DNA of 64,000 nucleotides, taken from Prosapia bicincta (lineage: Eukaryota; Arthropoda; Insecta; Hemiptera; Cercopidae). Both the position numbers and the translations under genes were made by a program. The stretch lies in assembly GCA_036971475.1 (NCBI GenBank), contig JBAIZL010000002.1, positions 354,362,582 through 354,426,581 of the forward strand. The letters run 5' to 3'. Position 1 is the stretch's first letter; each line of letters opens with the position of its first letter. The notes under the pieces are model-generated. The model was not told the origin of the DNA, did not search any database, and saw nothing but the letters and a program-made list of their open reading frames with translations. Below, piece by piece: positions 24,901-38,441 of this stretch.

Positions 24901-27900
24901 ATAGAGCAGAGACGGGCTAAATAAATACAAAGGCGGAGTGAGTAAAGTAAAGTTTGGCCGTGGAATTGCACAATAGGTGAATCAATCCAGGACAAACACT
25001 TTAATGTTAACAAGTAACAGACTTATACACTAATATAAAACAAGAAAGGGCTAAATAAATACAAAGGCGGAGTGAGAAATGTAAAGTTTGGGCGTGGGAG
25101 TGTACAATAGGTGAATCAATCCAGGACAAACACTTTAATGTTAACAAGTAACAGACTTATACACTAATATAGAGCAGAGACGGGCTAAATAAATACAAAG
25201 GCGGAGTGAGTTAAGTAAGGTTTGGGCGTGGGAGTGCACAATAGGTGAATCAATCCAGGACAAACACTTTAATGTTAACAAGTAACAGACTTATACACTA
25301 ATATAGAGCAGAGACGGGCTAAATAAATACAAAGGCGGAATGAGTGAAGTAAAGTTTGGTCGTGGAAGTGCACAATAGGTGAATCAATCCAGGACAAACA
25401 CTTTAATGTTAACAAGTAACAGACTTATACACTAATATAGAGCAGAGACGGGCTAAATAAATACAAAGGCGGAATGAGTGAGGTAAAGTTTGGGCGTGGG
25501 AGTGCACAATAGGTGAATCAATCCAGGACAAACCCTTTAATGTTAACAAGTAACAGACTTATACACTAATATAGAACAGAGACGGGCTAAATAAATACAA
25601 AGGCGGAATGAGTGAGGTAACGTTTGGGCGTGGAAGTGCACAATAGGTGAATCAATCCAGGACAAACACTTTAATGTTAACAAGTAACAGTCTTATACAC
25701 TAATATAGAGCAGAGACGGGCTAAATAAATACAAAGGCGGAATGAGTGAAGTAAAGTTTGGCCGTGGTAGTGCACAATAGGTGAATCAATCCAGGACAAA
25801 CACTTTAATGTTAACAAGTAACAGACTTATACACTAATATAGAGCAGAGACGGGCTAAATAAATACAAAGGCGGAATGAGTGAGGTAAAGTTTGGGCGTG
25901 GGAGTGCACAATAGGTGAATCAATCCAGGACAAACACTTTAATATTAACAAGTAACAGACCTATACACTAATATAGAACAGAGACGGGCTAAATAAATAC
26001 AAAGGCGGAGTGAGTAAAGTAAAGTTTGGCCGTGGAAGTGCACAATAGGTGAATCAATCCAGGACAAACACTTTAATGTTAACAAGTAACAGACTTATAC
26101 ACTTATATAGAGCAGAGACGGGCTAAATAAATACAAAGGCGGAGTGAGTAAAGTAAAGTTTGGCCGTGGAATTGCACAATAGGTGAATCAATCCAGGACA
26201 AACACTTTAATGTTAACAAGTAACAGACTTATACACTAATATAAAACAAGAAAGGGCTAAATAAATACAAAGGCGGAGTGAGAAATGTAAAGTTTGGGCG
26301 TGGGAGTGCACAATAGGTGAATCAATCCAGGACAAACACTTTAATGTTAACAAGTAACAGACTTATACACTAATATAGAGCAGAGACGGGCTAAATAAAT
26401 ACAAAGGCGGAGTGAGTAAAGTAAAGTTTGGCCGTGGAAGTGCACAATAGGTGAATCAATCCAGGACAAACACTTTAATGTTAACAAGTAACAGACTTAT
26501 TCACTTATATAGAGCAGAGACGGGCTAAATAAATACAAAGGCGGAGTGAGTAAAGTAAAGTTTGGGCGTGGGAGTGCACAATAGGTGAATCAATCCAGGA
26601 CAAACACTTTAATGTTAACAAGTAACAGAATTATACACTAATATAGAGCAGAGACGGGCTAAATAAATACAAAGGCGGAGTGAGTTAAGTAAAGTTTGGG
26701 CGTGGGAGTGCACAATAGGTGAATCAATCCAGGACAAACACTTTAATGTTAACAAGTAACAGACTTATACATTAATATAGAGCAGAGACGGGCTAAATAA
26801 ATACAAAGGCGGAGTGAGTAAAGTAAAGTTTGGCCGTGGAAGTGCACAATAGGTGAATCAATCCAGGACAAACACTTTATTGTTAACAAGTAACAGACTT
26901 ATACACTAATATAGAGCAGAGACGGGCTAAATAAATACAAAGGCGGAATGAGTGAAGTAAAGTTTGGTCGTGGAAGTGCACAATAGGTGAATCAATCCAG
27001 GACAAACACTTTAATGTTAACAAGTAACAGACTTATACACTAATATAGAGCAGAGACGGGCTAAATAAATACAAAGGCGGAATGAGTGAGGTAAAGTTTG
27101 GGCGTGGGAGTGCACAATAGGTGAATCAATCCAGGACAAACCCTTTAATGTTAACAAGTAACAGACTTATACACTAATATAGAACAGAGACGGGCTAAAT
27201 AAATACAAAGGCGGAATGAGTGAGGTAACGTTTGGGCGTGGAAGTGCACAATAGGTGAATCAATCCAGGACAAACACTTTAATGTTAACAAGTAACAGTC
27301 TTATACACTAATATAGAGCAGAGACGGGCTAAATAAATACAAAGGCGGAACGAGTGAAGTAAAGTTTGGCCGTGGAAGTGCACAATAGGTGAATCAATCC
27401 AGGACAAACACTTTAATGTTAACAAGTAACAGACTTATACACTAATATAGAGCAGAGACGGGCTAAATAAATACAAAGGCGGAATGAGTGAGGTAAAGTT
27501 TGGGCGTGGGAGTGCACAATAGGTGAATCAATCCAGGACAAACACTTTAATGTTAACAAGTAACAGACCTATACACTAATATAGAACAGAGACGGGCTAA
27601 ATAAATACAAAGGCGGAGTGAGTAAAGTAAAGTTTGGCCGTGGAAGTGCACAATAGGTGAATCAATCCAGGACAAACACTTTAATGTTAACAAGTAACAG
27701 ACTTATACCCTTATATAGAGCAGAGACGGGCTAAATAAATACAAAGGCGGAGTGAGTAAAGTAAAGTTTGGCCGTGGAATTGCACAATAGGTGAATCAAT
27801 CCAGGACAAACACTTTAATGTTAACAAGTAACAGACTTATACACTAATATAAAACAAGAAAGGGCTAAATAAATACAAAGGCGGAGTGAGAAATGTAAAG

Positions 27901-29192
27901 TTTGGGCGTGGGAGTGCACAATAGGTGAATCAATCCAGGACAAACACTTTAATGTTAACAAGTAACAGACTTATACACTAATATAGAGCAGAGACGGGCT
28001 AAATAAATACAAAGGCGGTGTGAGTAAAGTAAAGTTTGGGCGTGGGAGTGCACAATAGGTGAATCAATCCAGGACAAACACTTTAATGTTAACAAGTAAC
28101 AGACTTATACACTAATATAGAGCAGAGACGGGCTAAATAAATACAAAGGCGGAGTGAGTTAAGTAAAGTTTGGGCGTGGGAGTGCACAATAGGTGAATCA
28201 ATCCAGGACAAACACTTTAATGTTAACAAGTAACAGACTTATACACTAATATAGAGCAGAGACGGGCTAAATAAATACAAAGGCGGAATGAGTGAAGTAA
28301 AGTTTGGTCGTGGAAGTGCACAATAGGTGAATCAATCCAGGACAAACACTTTAATGTTAACAAGTAACAGACTTATACACTAATATAGAGCAGAGACGGG
28401 CTAAATAAATACAAAGGCGGAATGAGTGAGGTAAAGTTTGGGCGTGGGAGTGCACAATAGGTGAATCAATCCAGGACAAACCCTTTAATGTTAACAAGTA
28501 ACAGACTTATACACTAATATAGAACAGAGACGGGCTAAATAAATACAAAGGCGGAATGAGTGAGGTAACGTTTGGGCGTGGAAGTGCACAATAGGTGAAT
28601 CAATCCAGGACAAACACTTTAATGTTAACAAGTAACAGTCTTATACACTAATATAGAGCAGAGACGGGCTAAATAAATACAAAGGCGGAATGAGTGAAGT
28701 AAAGTTTGGCCGTGGAAGTGCACAATAGGTGAATCAATCCAGGACAAACACTTTAATGTTAACAAGTAACAGACTTATACACTAATACAGAGCAGAGACG
28801 GGCTAAATAAATACAAAGGCGGAATGAGTGAGGTAAAGTTTGGGCGTGGGAGTGCACAATAGGTGAATCAATCCAGGACAAACACTTTAATGTTAACAAG
28901 TAACAGACCTATACACTAATATAGAACAGAGACGGGCTAAATAAATACAAAGGCGGAGTGAGTAAAGTAAAGTTTGGCCGTGGAAGTGCACAATAGGTGA
29001 ATCAATCCAGGACAAACACTTTAATGTTAACAAGTAACAGACTTATACACTTATATAGAGCAGAGACGGGCTAAATAAATACAAAGGCGGAGTGAGTAAA
29101 GTAAAGTTTGGCCGTGGAATTGCACAATAGGTGAATCAATCCAGGACAAACACTTTAATGTTAACAAGTAACAGACTTATACACTAATATAA

Positions 29193-32100
29193 AACAAGAA
29201 AGGGCTAAATAAATACAAAGGCGGAGTGAGAAATGTAAAGTTTGGGCGTGGGAGTGCACAATAGGTGAATCAATCCAGGACAAACACTTTAATCTTAACA
29301 AGTAACAGACTTATACACTAATATAGAGCAGAGACGGGCTAAATAAATACAAAGGCGGAGTGAGTAAAGTAAAGTTTGGCCGTGGAAGTGCACAATAGGT
29401 GAATCAATCCAGGACAAACACTTTAATGTTAACAAGTAACAGACTTATACACTTATATAGAGCAGAGACGGGCTAAATAAATACAAAGGCGGAGTGAGTA
29501 AAGTAAAGTTTGGGCGTGGGAGTGCACAATAGGTGAATCAATCCAGGACAAACACTTTAATGTTAACAAGTAACAGAATTATACACTAATATAGAACAGG
29601 GAAGGGCTAAATAAATACAAAGGCGGAGTGAGAAAAGTAAAGTTTGGGCGTGGGAGTACACAATAGGTGAATCAATCCAGGACAAACACTTTAATGTTAA
29701 CAAGTAACAGACTTATATACTAATATAGAGCAGAGACGGGCTAAATAAATACAAAGGCGGAGTGAGTAAAGTAAAGTTTGGCCGTGGAAGTGGACAATAG
29801 GTGAATCAATCCAGGACAAACACTTTAATGTTAACAAGTAACAGACTTATACACTAATATAGAGCAGAGACGGGCTAAATAAATACAAAGGCGGAGTGAG
29901 TGACGTAAAGTTTGGCCGTGGAAGTGCACAATAGGTGAATCAATCCAGGACAAACACTTTAATGTTAACAAGTAACAGACTTATACACTAATATAGAGCA
30001 GAGACTGGCTAAATAAATACAAAGGCGGAGTGAGTTAAGTAAAGTTTGGGCGTGGGAGTGCACAATAGGTGAATCAATCCAGGACAAACACTTTAATGTT
30101 AACTAGTAACAGACTTATACACTAATATAGAGCAGAGACGGGCTAAATAAATACAAAGGCGGAATGAGTGAGGTAAAGTTTGGGCGTGGGAGTGCACAAT
30201 AGGTGAATCAATCCAGGACAAACCCTTTAATGTTAACAAGTAACAGACTTATACACTAATATAGAACAGAGACGGGCTAAATAAATACAAAGGCGGAATG
30301 AGTGAGGTAACGTTTGGGCGTGGAAGTGCACAATAGGTGAATCAATCCAGGACAAACACTTTAATGTTAACAAGTAACAGTCTTATACACTAATATAGAG
30401 CAGAGACGGGCTAAATAAATACAAAGGCGGAATGAGTGAAGTAAAGTTTGGCCGTGGAAGTGCACAATAGGTGAATCAATCCAGGACAAACACTTTAATG
30501 TTAACAAGTAACAGACTTATACACTAATACAGAGCAGAGACGGGCTAAATAAATACAAAGGCGGAATGAGTGAGGTAAAGTTTGGGCGTGGGAGTGCACA
30601 ATAGGTGAATCAATCCAGGACAAACACTTTAATGTTAACAAGTAACAGACCTATACACTAATATAGAACAGAGACGGGCTAAATAAATACAAAGGCGGAG
30701 TGAGTAAAGTAAAGTTTGGCCGTGGAAGTGCACAATAGGTGAATCAATCCAGGACAAACACTTTAATGTTAACAAGTAACAGACTTATACACTTATATAG
30801 AGCAGAGACGGGCTAAATAAATACAAAGGCGGAGTGAGTAAAGTAAAGTTTGGCCGTGGAATTGCACAATAGGTGAATCAATCCAGGACAAACACTTTAA
30901 TGTTAACAAGTAACAGACTTATACACTAATATAAAACAAGAAAGGGCTAAATAAATACAAAGGCGGAGTGAGAAATGTAAAGTTTGGGCGTGGGAGTGCA
31001 CAATAGGTGAATCAATCCAGGACAAACACTTTAATCTTAACAAGTAACAGACTTATACACTAATATAGAGCAGAGACGGGCTAAATAAATACAAAGGCGG
31101 AGTGATTAAAGTAAAGTTTGGCCGTGGAAGTGCACAATAGGTGAATCAATCCAGGACAAACACTTTAATGTTAACAAGTAACAGACTTATACACTTATAT
31201 AGAGCAGAGACGGGCTAAATAAATACAAAGGCGGAGTGAGTAAAGTAAAGTTTGGGCGTGGGAGTGCACAATAGGTGAATCAATCCAGGACAAACACTTT
31301 AATGTTAACAAGTAACAGAATTATACACTAATATAGAACAGGGAAGGGCTAAATAAATACAAAGGCGGAGTGAGAAAAGTAAAGTTTGGGCGTGGGAGTG
31401 CACAATAGGTGAATCAATCCAGGACAAACACTTTAATGTTAACAAGTAACAGACTTATATACTAATATAGAGCAGAGACGGGCTAAATAAATACAAAGGC
31501 GGAGTGAGTAAAGTAAAGTTTGGCCGTGGAAGTGCACAATAGGTGAATCAATCCAGGACAAACACTTTAATGTTAACAAGTAACAGACTTATACACTAAT
31601 ATAGAGCAGAGACGGGCTAAATAAATACAAAGGCGGAGTGAGTGACGTAAAGTTTGGCCGTGGAAGTGCACAATAGGTGAATCAATCCAGGACAAACACT
31701 TTAATGTTAACAAGTAACAGACTTATACACTAATATAGAGCAGAGACTGGCTAAATAAATACAAAGGCGGAGTGAGTTAAGTAAAGTTTGGGCGTGGGAG
31801 TGCACAATAGGTGAATCAATCCAGGACAAACACTTTAATGTTAACTAGTAACAGACTTATACATTAATATAGAGCAGAGACGGGCTAAATAAATACAAAG
31901 GCGGAGTGAGTAAAGTAAAGTTTGGCCGTGGAAGTGCACAATAGGTGAATCAATCCAGGACAAACACTTTATTGTTAACAAGTAACAGACTTATACACTA
32001 ATATAGAGCAGAGACGGGCTAAATAAATACAAAGGCGGAATGAGTGAAGAAAAGTTTGGTCGTGGAAGTGCACAATAGGTGAATCAATCCAGGACAAACA

Positions 32101-32677
32101 CTTTAATGTTAACAAGTAACAGACTTATACACTAATATAGAGCAGAGACGGGCTAAATAAATACAAAGGCGGAATGAGTGAGGTAAAGTTTGGGCGTGGG
32201 AGTGCACAATAGGTGAATCAATCCAGGACAAACACTTTAATGTTAACAAGTAACAGACTTATACACTAATATAGAACAGAGACGGGCTAAATAAATACAA
32301 AGGCGGAATGAGTGAGGTAACGTTTGGGCGTGGAAGTGCACAATAGGTGAATCAATCCAGGACAAACACTTTAATGTTAACAAGTAACAGTCTTATACAC
32401 TAATATAGAGCAGAGACGGGCTAAATAAATACAAAGGCGGAACGAGTGAAGTAAAGTTTGGCCGTGGAAGTGCACAATAGGTGAATCAATCCAGGACAAA
32501 CACTTTAATGTTAACAAGTAACAGACTTATACACTAATATAGAGCAGAGACGGGCTAAATAAATACAAAGGCGGAATGAGTGAGGTAAAGTTTGGGCGTG
32601 GGAGTGCACAATAGGTGAATCAATCCAGGACAAACACTTTAATGTTAACAAGTAACAGACCTATACACTAATATAGA
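29193..32677. repeat. Local 13-unit (1,742-bp) tandem duplication in satellite B
   Basis: Rare variants recur exactly 1,742 bp apart: 'aatcttaac' at 29291 and 31033, 'aactagtaac' at 30101 and 31843, and the marker unit at 29193 and 30935. The two copies are nearly identical, with a few private changes such as 'gtgattaaag' near 31101 in the second. Outer limits are approximate because neighbouring units are so alike. Confidence 0.8.
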
Positions 32678-35600
32678 ACAGAGACGGGCTAAATAAATAC
32701 AAAGGCGGAGTGAGTAAAGTAAAGTTTGGCCGTGGAAGTGCACAATAGGTGAATCAATCCAGGACAAACACTTTAATGTTAACAAGTAACAGACTTATAC
32801 ACTTATATAGAGCAGAGACGGGCTAAATAAATACAAAGGCGGAGTTAGTAAAGTAAAGTTTGGCCGTGGAATTGCACAATAGGTGAATCAATCCAGGACA
32901 AACACTTTAATGTTAACAAGTAACAGACTTATACACTAATATAAAACAAGAAAGGGCTAAATAAATACAAAGGCGGAGTGAGAAATGTAAAGTTTGGGCG
33001 TGGGAGTGCACAATAGGTGAATCAATCCAGGACAAACACTTTAATGTTAACAAGTAACAGACTTATACACTAATATAGAGCAGAGACGGGCTAAATAAAT
33101 ACAAAGGCGGAGTGAGTAAAGTAAAGTTTGGCCGTGGAAGTGCACAATAGGTGAATCAATCCAGGACAAACACTTTAATGTTAACAAGTAACAGACTTAT
33201 TCACTTATATAGAGCAGAGACGGGCTAAATAAATACAAAGGCGGAGTGAGTAAAGTAAAGTTTGGGCGTGGGAGTGCACAATAGGTGAATCAATCCAGGA
33301 CAAACACTTTAATGTTAACAAGTAACAGAATTATACACTAATATAGAGCAGAGACGGGCTAAATAAATACAAAGGCGGAGTGAGTTAAGTAAAGTTTGGG
33401 CGTGGGAGTGCACAGTAGGTGAATCAATCCAGGACAAACACTTTGATGTTAACAAGTAACAGACTTATACACTAATATAGAGCAGAGACGGGCTAAATAA
33501 ATACAAAGGCGGAATGAGTGAGGTAAAGTTTGGGCGTGGGAGTGCACAATAGGTGAATCAATCCAGGACAAACCCTTTAATGTTAACAAGTAACAGACTT
33601 ATACACTAATATAGAACAGAGACGGGCTAAATAAATACAAAGGCGGAATGAGTGAGGTAACCTTTGGGCGTGGAAGTGCACAATAGGTGAATCAATCCAG
33701 GACAAACACTTTAATGTTAACAAGTAACAGTCTTATACACTAATATAGAGCAGAGACGGGCTAAATAAATACAAAGGCGGAATGAGTGAAGTAAAGTTTG
33801 GCCGTGGAAGTGCACAATAGGTGAATCAATCCAGGACAAACACTTTAATGTTAACAAGTAACAGACTTATACACTAATATAGAGCAGAGACGGGCTAAAT
33901 AAATACAAAGGCGGAATGAGTGAGGTAAAGTTTGGGCGTGGGAGTGCACAATAGGTGAATCAATCCAGGACAAACACTTTAATGTTAACAAGTAACAGAC
34001 CTATACACTAATATAGAACAGAGACGGGCTAAATAAATACAAAGGCGGAGTGAGTAAAGTAAAGTTTGGCCGTGGAAGTGCACAATAGGTGAATCAATCC
34101 AGGACAAACACTTTAATGTTAACAAGTAACAGACTTATACACTAATATAAAACAAGAAAGGGCTAAATAAATACAAAGGCGGAGTGAGAAATGTAAAGTT
34201 TGGGCGTGGGAGTGCACAATAGGTGAATCAATCCAGGACAAACACTTTAATGTTAACAAGTAACAGACTTATACACTAATATAGAGCAGAGACGGGCTAA
34301 ATAAATACAAAGGCGGAGTGAGTAAAGTAAAGTTTGGCCGTGGAAGTGCACAATAGGTGAATCAATCCAGGACAAACACTTTAATGTTAACAAGTAACAG
34401 ACTTATTCACTTATATAGAGCAGAGACGGGCTAAATAAATACAAAGGCGGAGTGAGTAAAGTAAAGTTTGGGCGTGGGAGTGCACAATAGGTGAATCAAT
34501 CCAGGACAAACACTTTAATGTTAACAAGTAACAGAATTATACACTAATATAGAGCAGAGACGGGCTAAATAAATACAAAGGCGGAGTGAGTTAAGTAAAG
34601 TTTGGGCGTGGGAGTGCACAATAGGTGAATCAATCCAGGACAAACACTTTAATGTTAACAAGTAACAGACTTATACATTAATATAGAGCAGATACGGGCT
34701 AAATAAATACAAAGGCGGAGTGAGTAAAGTAAAGTTTGGCCGTGGAAGTGCACAATAGGTGAATCAATCCAGGACAAACACTTTATTGTTAACAAGTAAC
34801 AGACTTATACACTAATATAGAGCAGAGACGGGCTAAATAAATACAAAGGCGGAATGAGTGAAGTAAAGTTTGGTCGTGGAAGTGCACAATAGGTGAATCA
34901 ATCCAGGACAAACACTTTAATGTTAACAAGTAACAGACTTATACACTAATATAGAGCAGAGACGGGCTAAATAAATACAAAGGCGGAATGAGTGAGGTAA
35001 AGTTTGGGCGTGGGAGTGCACAATAGGTGAATCAATCCAGGACAAACCCTTTAATGTTAACAAGTAACAGACTTATACACTAATATAGAACAGAGACGGG
35101 CTAAATAAATACAAAGGCGGAATGAGTGAGGTAACGTTTGGGCGTGGAAGTGCACAATAGGTGAATCAATCCAGGACAAACACTTTAATGTTAACAAGTA
35201 ACAGTCTTATACACTAATATAGAGCAGAGACGGGCTAAATAAATACAAAGGCGGAACGAGTGAAGTAAAGTTTGGCCGTGGAAGTGCACAATAGGTGAAT
35301 CAATCCAGGACAAACACTTTAATGTTAACAAGTAACAGACTTATACATTAATATAGAGCAGAGACGGGCTAAATAAATACAAAGGCGGAGTGAGTAAAGT
35401 AAAGTTTGGCCGTGGAAGTGCACAATAGGTGAATCAATCCAGGACAAACACTTTATTGTTAACAAGTAACAGACTTATACACTAATATAGAGCAGAGACG
35501 GGCTAAATAAATACAAAGGCGGAATGAGTGAAGTAAAGTTTGGTCGTGGAAGTGCACAATAGGTGAATCAATCCAGGACAAACACTTTAATGTTAACAAG

Positions 35601-38441
35601 TAACAGACTTATACACTAATATAGAGCAGAGACGGGCTAAATAAATACAAAGGCGGAATGAGTGAGGTAAAGTTTGGGCGTGGGAGTGCACAATAGGTGA
35701 ATCAATCCAGGACAAACCCTTTAATGTTAACAAGTAACAGACTTATACACTAATATAGAACAGAGACGGGCTAAATAAATACAAAGGCGGAATGAGTGAG
35801 GTAACGTTTGGGCGTGGAAGTGCACATTAGGTGAATCAATCCAGGACAAACACTTTAATGTTAACAAGTAACAGTCTTATACACTAATATAGAGCAGAGA
35901 CGGGCTAAATAAATACAAAGGCGGAACGAGTGAAGTAAAGTTTGGCCGTGGAAGTGCACAATAGGTGAATCAATCCAGGACAAACACTTTAATGTTAACA
36001 AGTAACAGACTTATACATTAATATAGAGCAGAGACGGGCTAAATAAATACAAAGGCGGAGTGAGTAAAGTAAAGTTTGGCCGTGGAAGTGCACAATAGGT
36101 GAATCAATCCAGGACAAACACTTTATTGTTAACAAGTAACAGACTTATACACTAATATAGAGCAGAGACGGGCTAAATAAATACAAAGGCGGAATGAGTG
36201 AAGTAAAGTTTGGTCGTGGAAGTGCACAATAGGTGAATCAATCCAGGACAAACACTTTAATGTTAACAAGTAACAGACTTATACACTAATATAGAGCAGA
36301 GACGGGCTAAATAAATACAAAGGCGGAATGAGTGAGGTAAAGTTTGGGCGTGGGAGTGCACAATAGGTGAATCAATCCAGGACACACACTTTAATGTTAA
36401 CAAGTAACAGACCTATACACTAATATAGAACAGAGACGGGCTAAATAAATACAAAGGCGGAGTGAGTAAAGTAAAGTTTGGCCGTGGAAGTGCACAATAG
36501 GTGAATCAATCCAGGACAAACACTTTAATGTTAACAAGTAACAGACTTATACACTTATATAGAGCAGAGACGGGCTAAATAAATACAAAGGCGGAGTGAG
36601 TAAAGTAAAGTTTGGCCGTGGAATTGCACAATAGGTGAATCAATCCAGGACAAACACTTTAATGTTAACAAGTAACAGACTTATACACTAATATAAAACA
36701 AGAAAGGGCTAAATAAATACAAAGGCGGAGTGAGAAATGTAAAGTTTGGGCGTGGGAGTGCACAATAGGTGAATCAATCCAGGACAAACACTTTAATGTT
36801 AACAAGTAACAGACTTATACACTAATATAGAGCAGAGACGGGCTAAATAAATACAAAGGCGGAGTGAGTTAAGTAAAGTTTGGGCGTGGGAGTGCACAAT
36901 AGGTGAATCAATCCAGGGCAAACACTTTAATGTTAACAAGTAACAGACTTATACACTAATATAGAGCAGAGACGGGCTAAATAAATACAAAGGCGGAATG
37001 AGTGAAGTAAAGTTTGGTCGTGGAAGTGCACAATAGGTGAATCAATCCAGGACAAACACTTTAATGTTAACAAGTAACAGACTTATACACTAATATAGAG
37101 CAGAGACGGGCTAAATAAATACAAAGGCGGAATGAGTGAGGTAAAGTTTGGGCGTGGGAGTGCACAATAGGTGAATCAATCCAGGACAAACCCTTTAATG
37201 TTAACAAGTAACAGACTTATACACTAATATAGAACAGAGACGGGCTAAATAAATACAAAGGCGGAATGAGTGAGGTAACGTTTGGGCGTGGAAGTGCACA
37301 ATAGGTGAATCAATCCAGGACAAACACTTTAATGTTAACAAGTAACAGTCTTATACACTAATATAGAGCAGAGACGGGCTAAATAAATACAAAGGCGGAA
37401 TGAGTGAAGTAAAGTTTGGCCGTGGAAGTGCACAATAGGTGAATCAATCCAGGACAAACACTTTAATGTTAACAAGTAACAGACTTATACACTAATACAG
37501 AGCAGAGACGGGCTAAATAAATACAAAGGCGGAATGAGTGAGGTAAAGTTTGGGCGTGGGAGTGCACAATAGGTGAATCAATCCAGGACAAACACTTTAA
37601 TGTTAACAAGTAACAGACCTATACACTAATATAGAACAGAGACGGGCTAAATAAATACAAAGGCGGAGTGAGTAAAGTAAAGTTTGGCCGTGGAAGTGCA
37701 CAATAGGTGAATCAATCCAGGACAAACACTTTAATGTTAACAAGTAACAGACTTATACACTTATATAGAGCAGAGACGGGCTAAATAAATACAAAGGCGG
37801 AGTGAGTAAAGTAAAGTTTGGCCGTGGAATTGCACAATAGGTGAATCAATCCAGGACAAACACTTTAATGTTAACAAGTAACAGACTTATACACTAATAT
37901 AAAACAAGAAAGGGCTAAATAAATACAAAGGCGGAGTGAGAAATGTAAAGTTTGGGCGTGGGAGTGCACAATAGGTGAATCAATCCAGGACAAACACTTT
38001 AATGTTAACAAGTAACAGACTTATACACTAATATAGAGCAGAGACGGGCTAAATAAATACAAAGGCGGAGTGAGTAAAGTAAAGTTTGGCCGTGGAAGTG
38101 CACAATAGGTGAATCAATCCAGGACAAACACTTTAATGTTAACAAGTAACAGACTTATACACTTATATAGAGCAGAGACGGGCTAAATAAATACAAAGGC
38201 GGAGTGAGTAAAGTAAAGTTTGGGCGTGGGAGTGCACAATAGGTGAATCAATCCAGGACAAACACTTTAATGTTAACAAGTAACAACTTATATACTTATA
38301 TAGAGCAGAGACGGGCTAAATAAATACAAAGGCGGAGTGAGTAAAGTAAAGTTTGGCCGTGGAAGTGCACAATAGGTGAATCAATCCAGGACAAACACTT
38401 TAATGTTAACAAGTAACAGACTTATACACTAATATAGAGCA
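30001..38441. repeat. Copy 1 of an approximately 8.44-kb duplication (63 units)
   Basis: Private variants in this block reappear 8,441 bp downstream: 'gagactggct' 30001 to 38442, 'agtgattaaa' 31101 to 39542, 'cacagtagg' 33411 to 41852, 'cctttgggcg' 33661 to 42102 and 'gatacggg' 34691 to 43132. The left limit lies between about 29905 and 30001: the earlier 'gtgagtgacgtaaag' at 29900 is not matched at 38341. Confidence 0.9.
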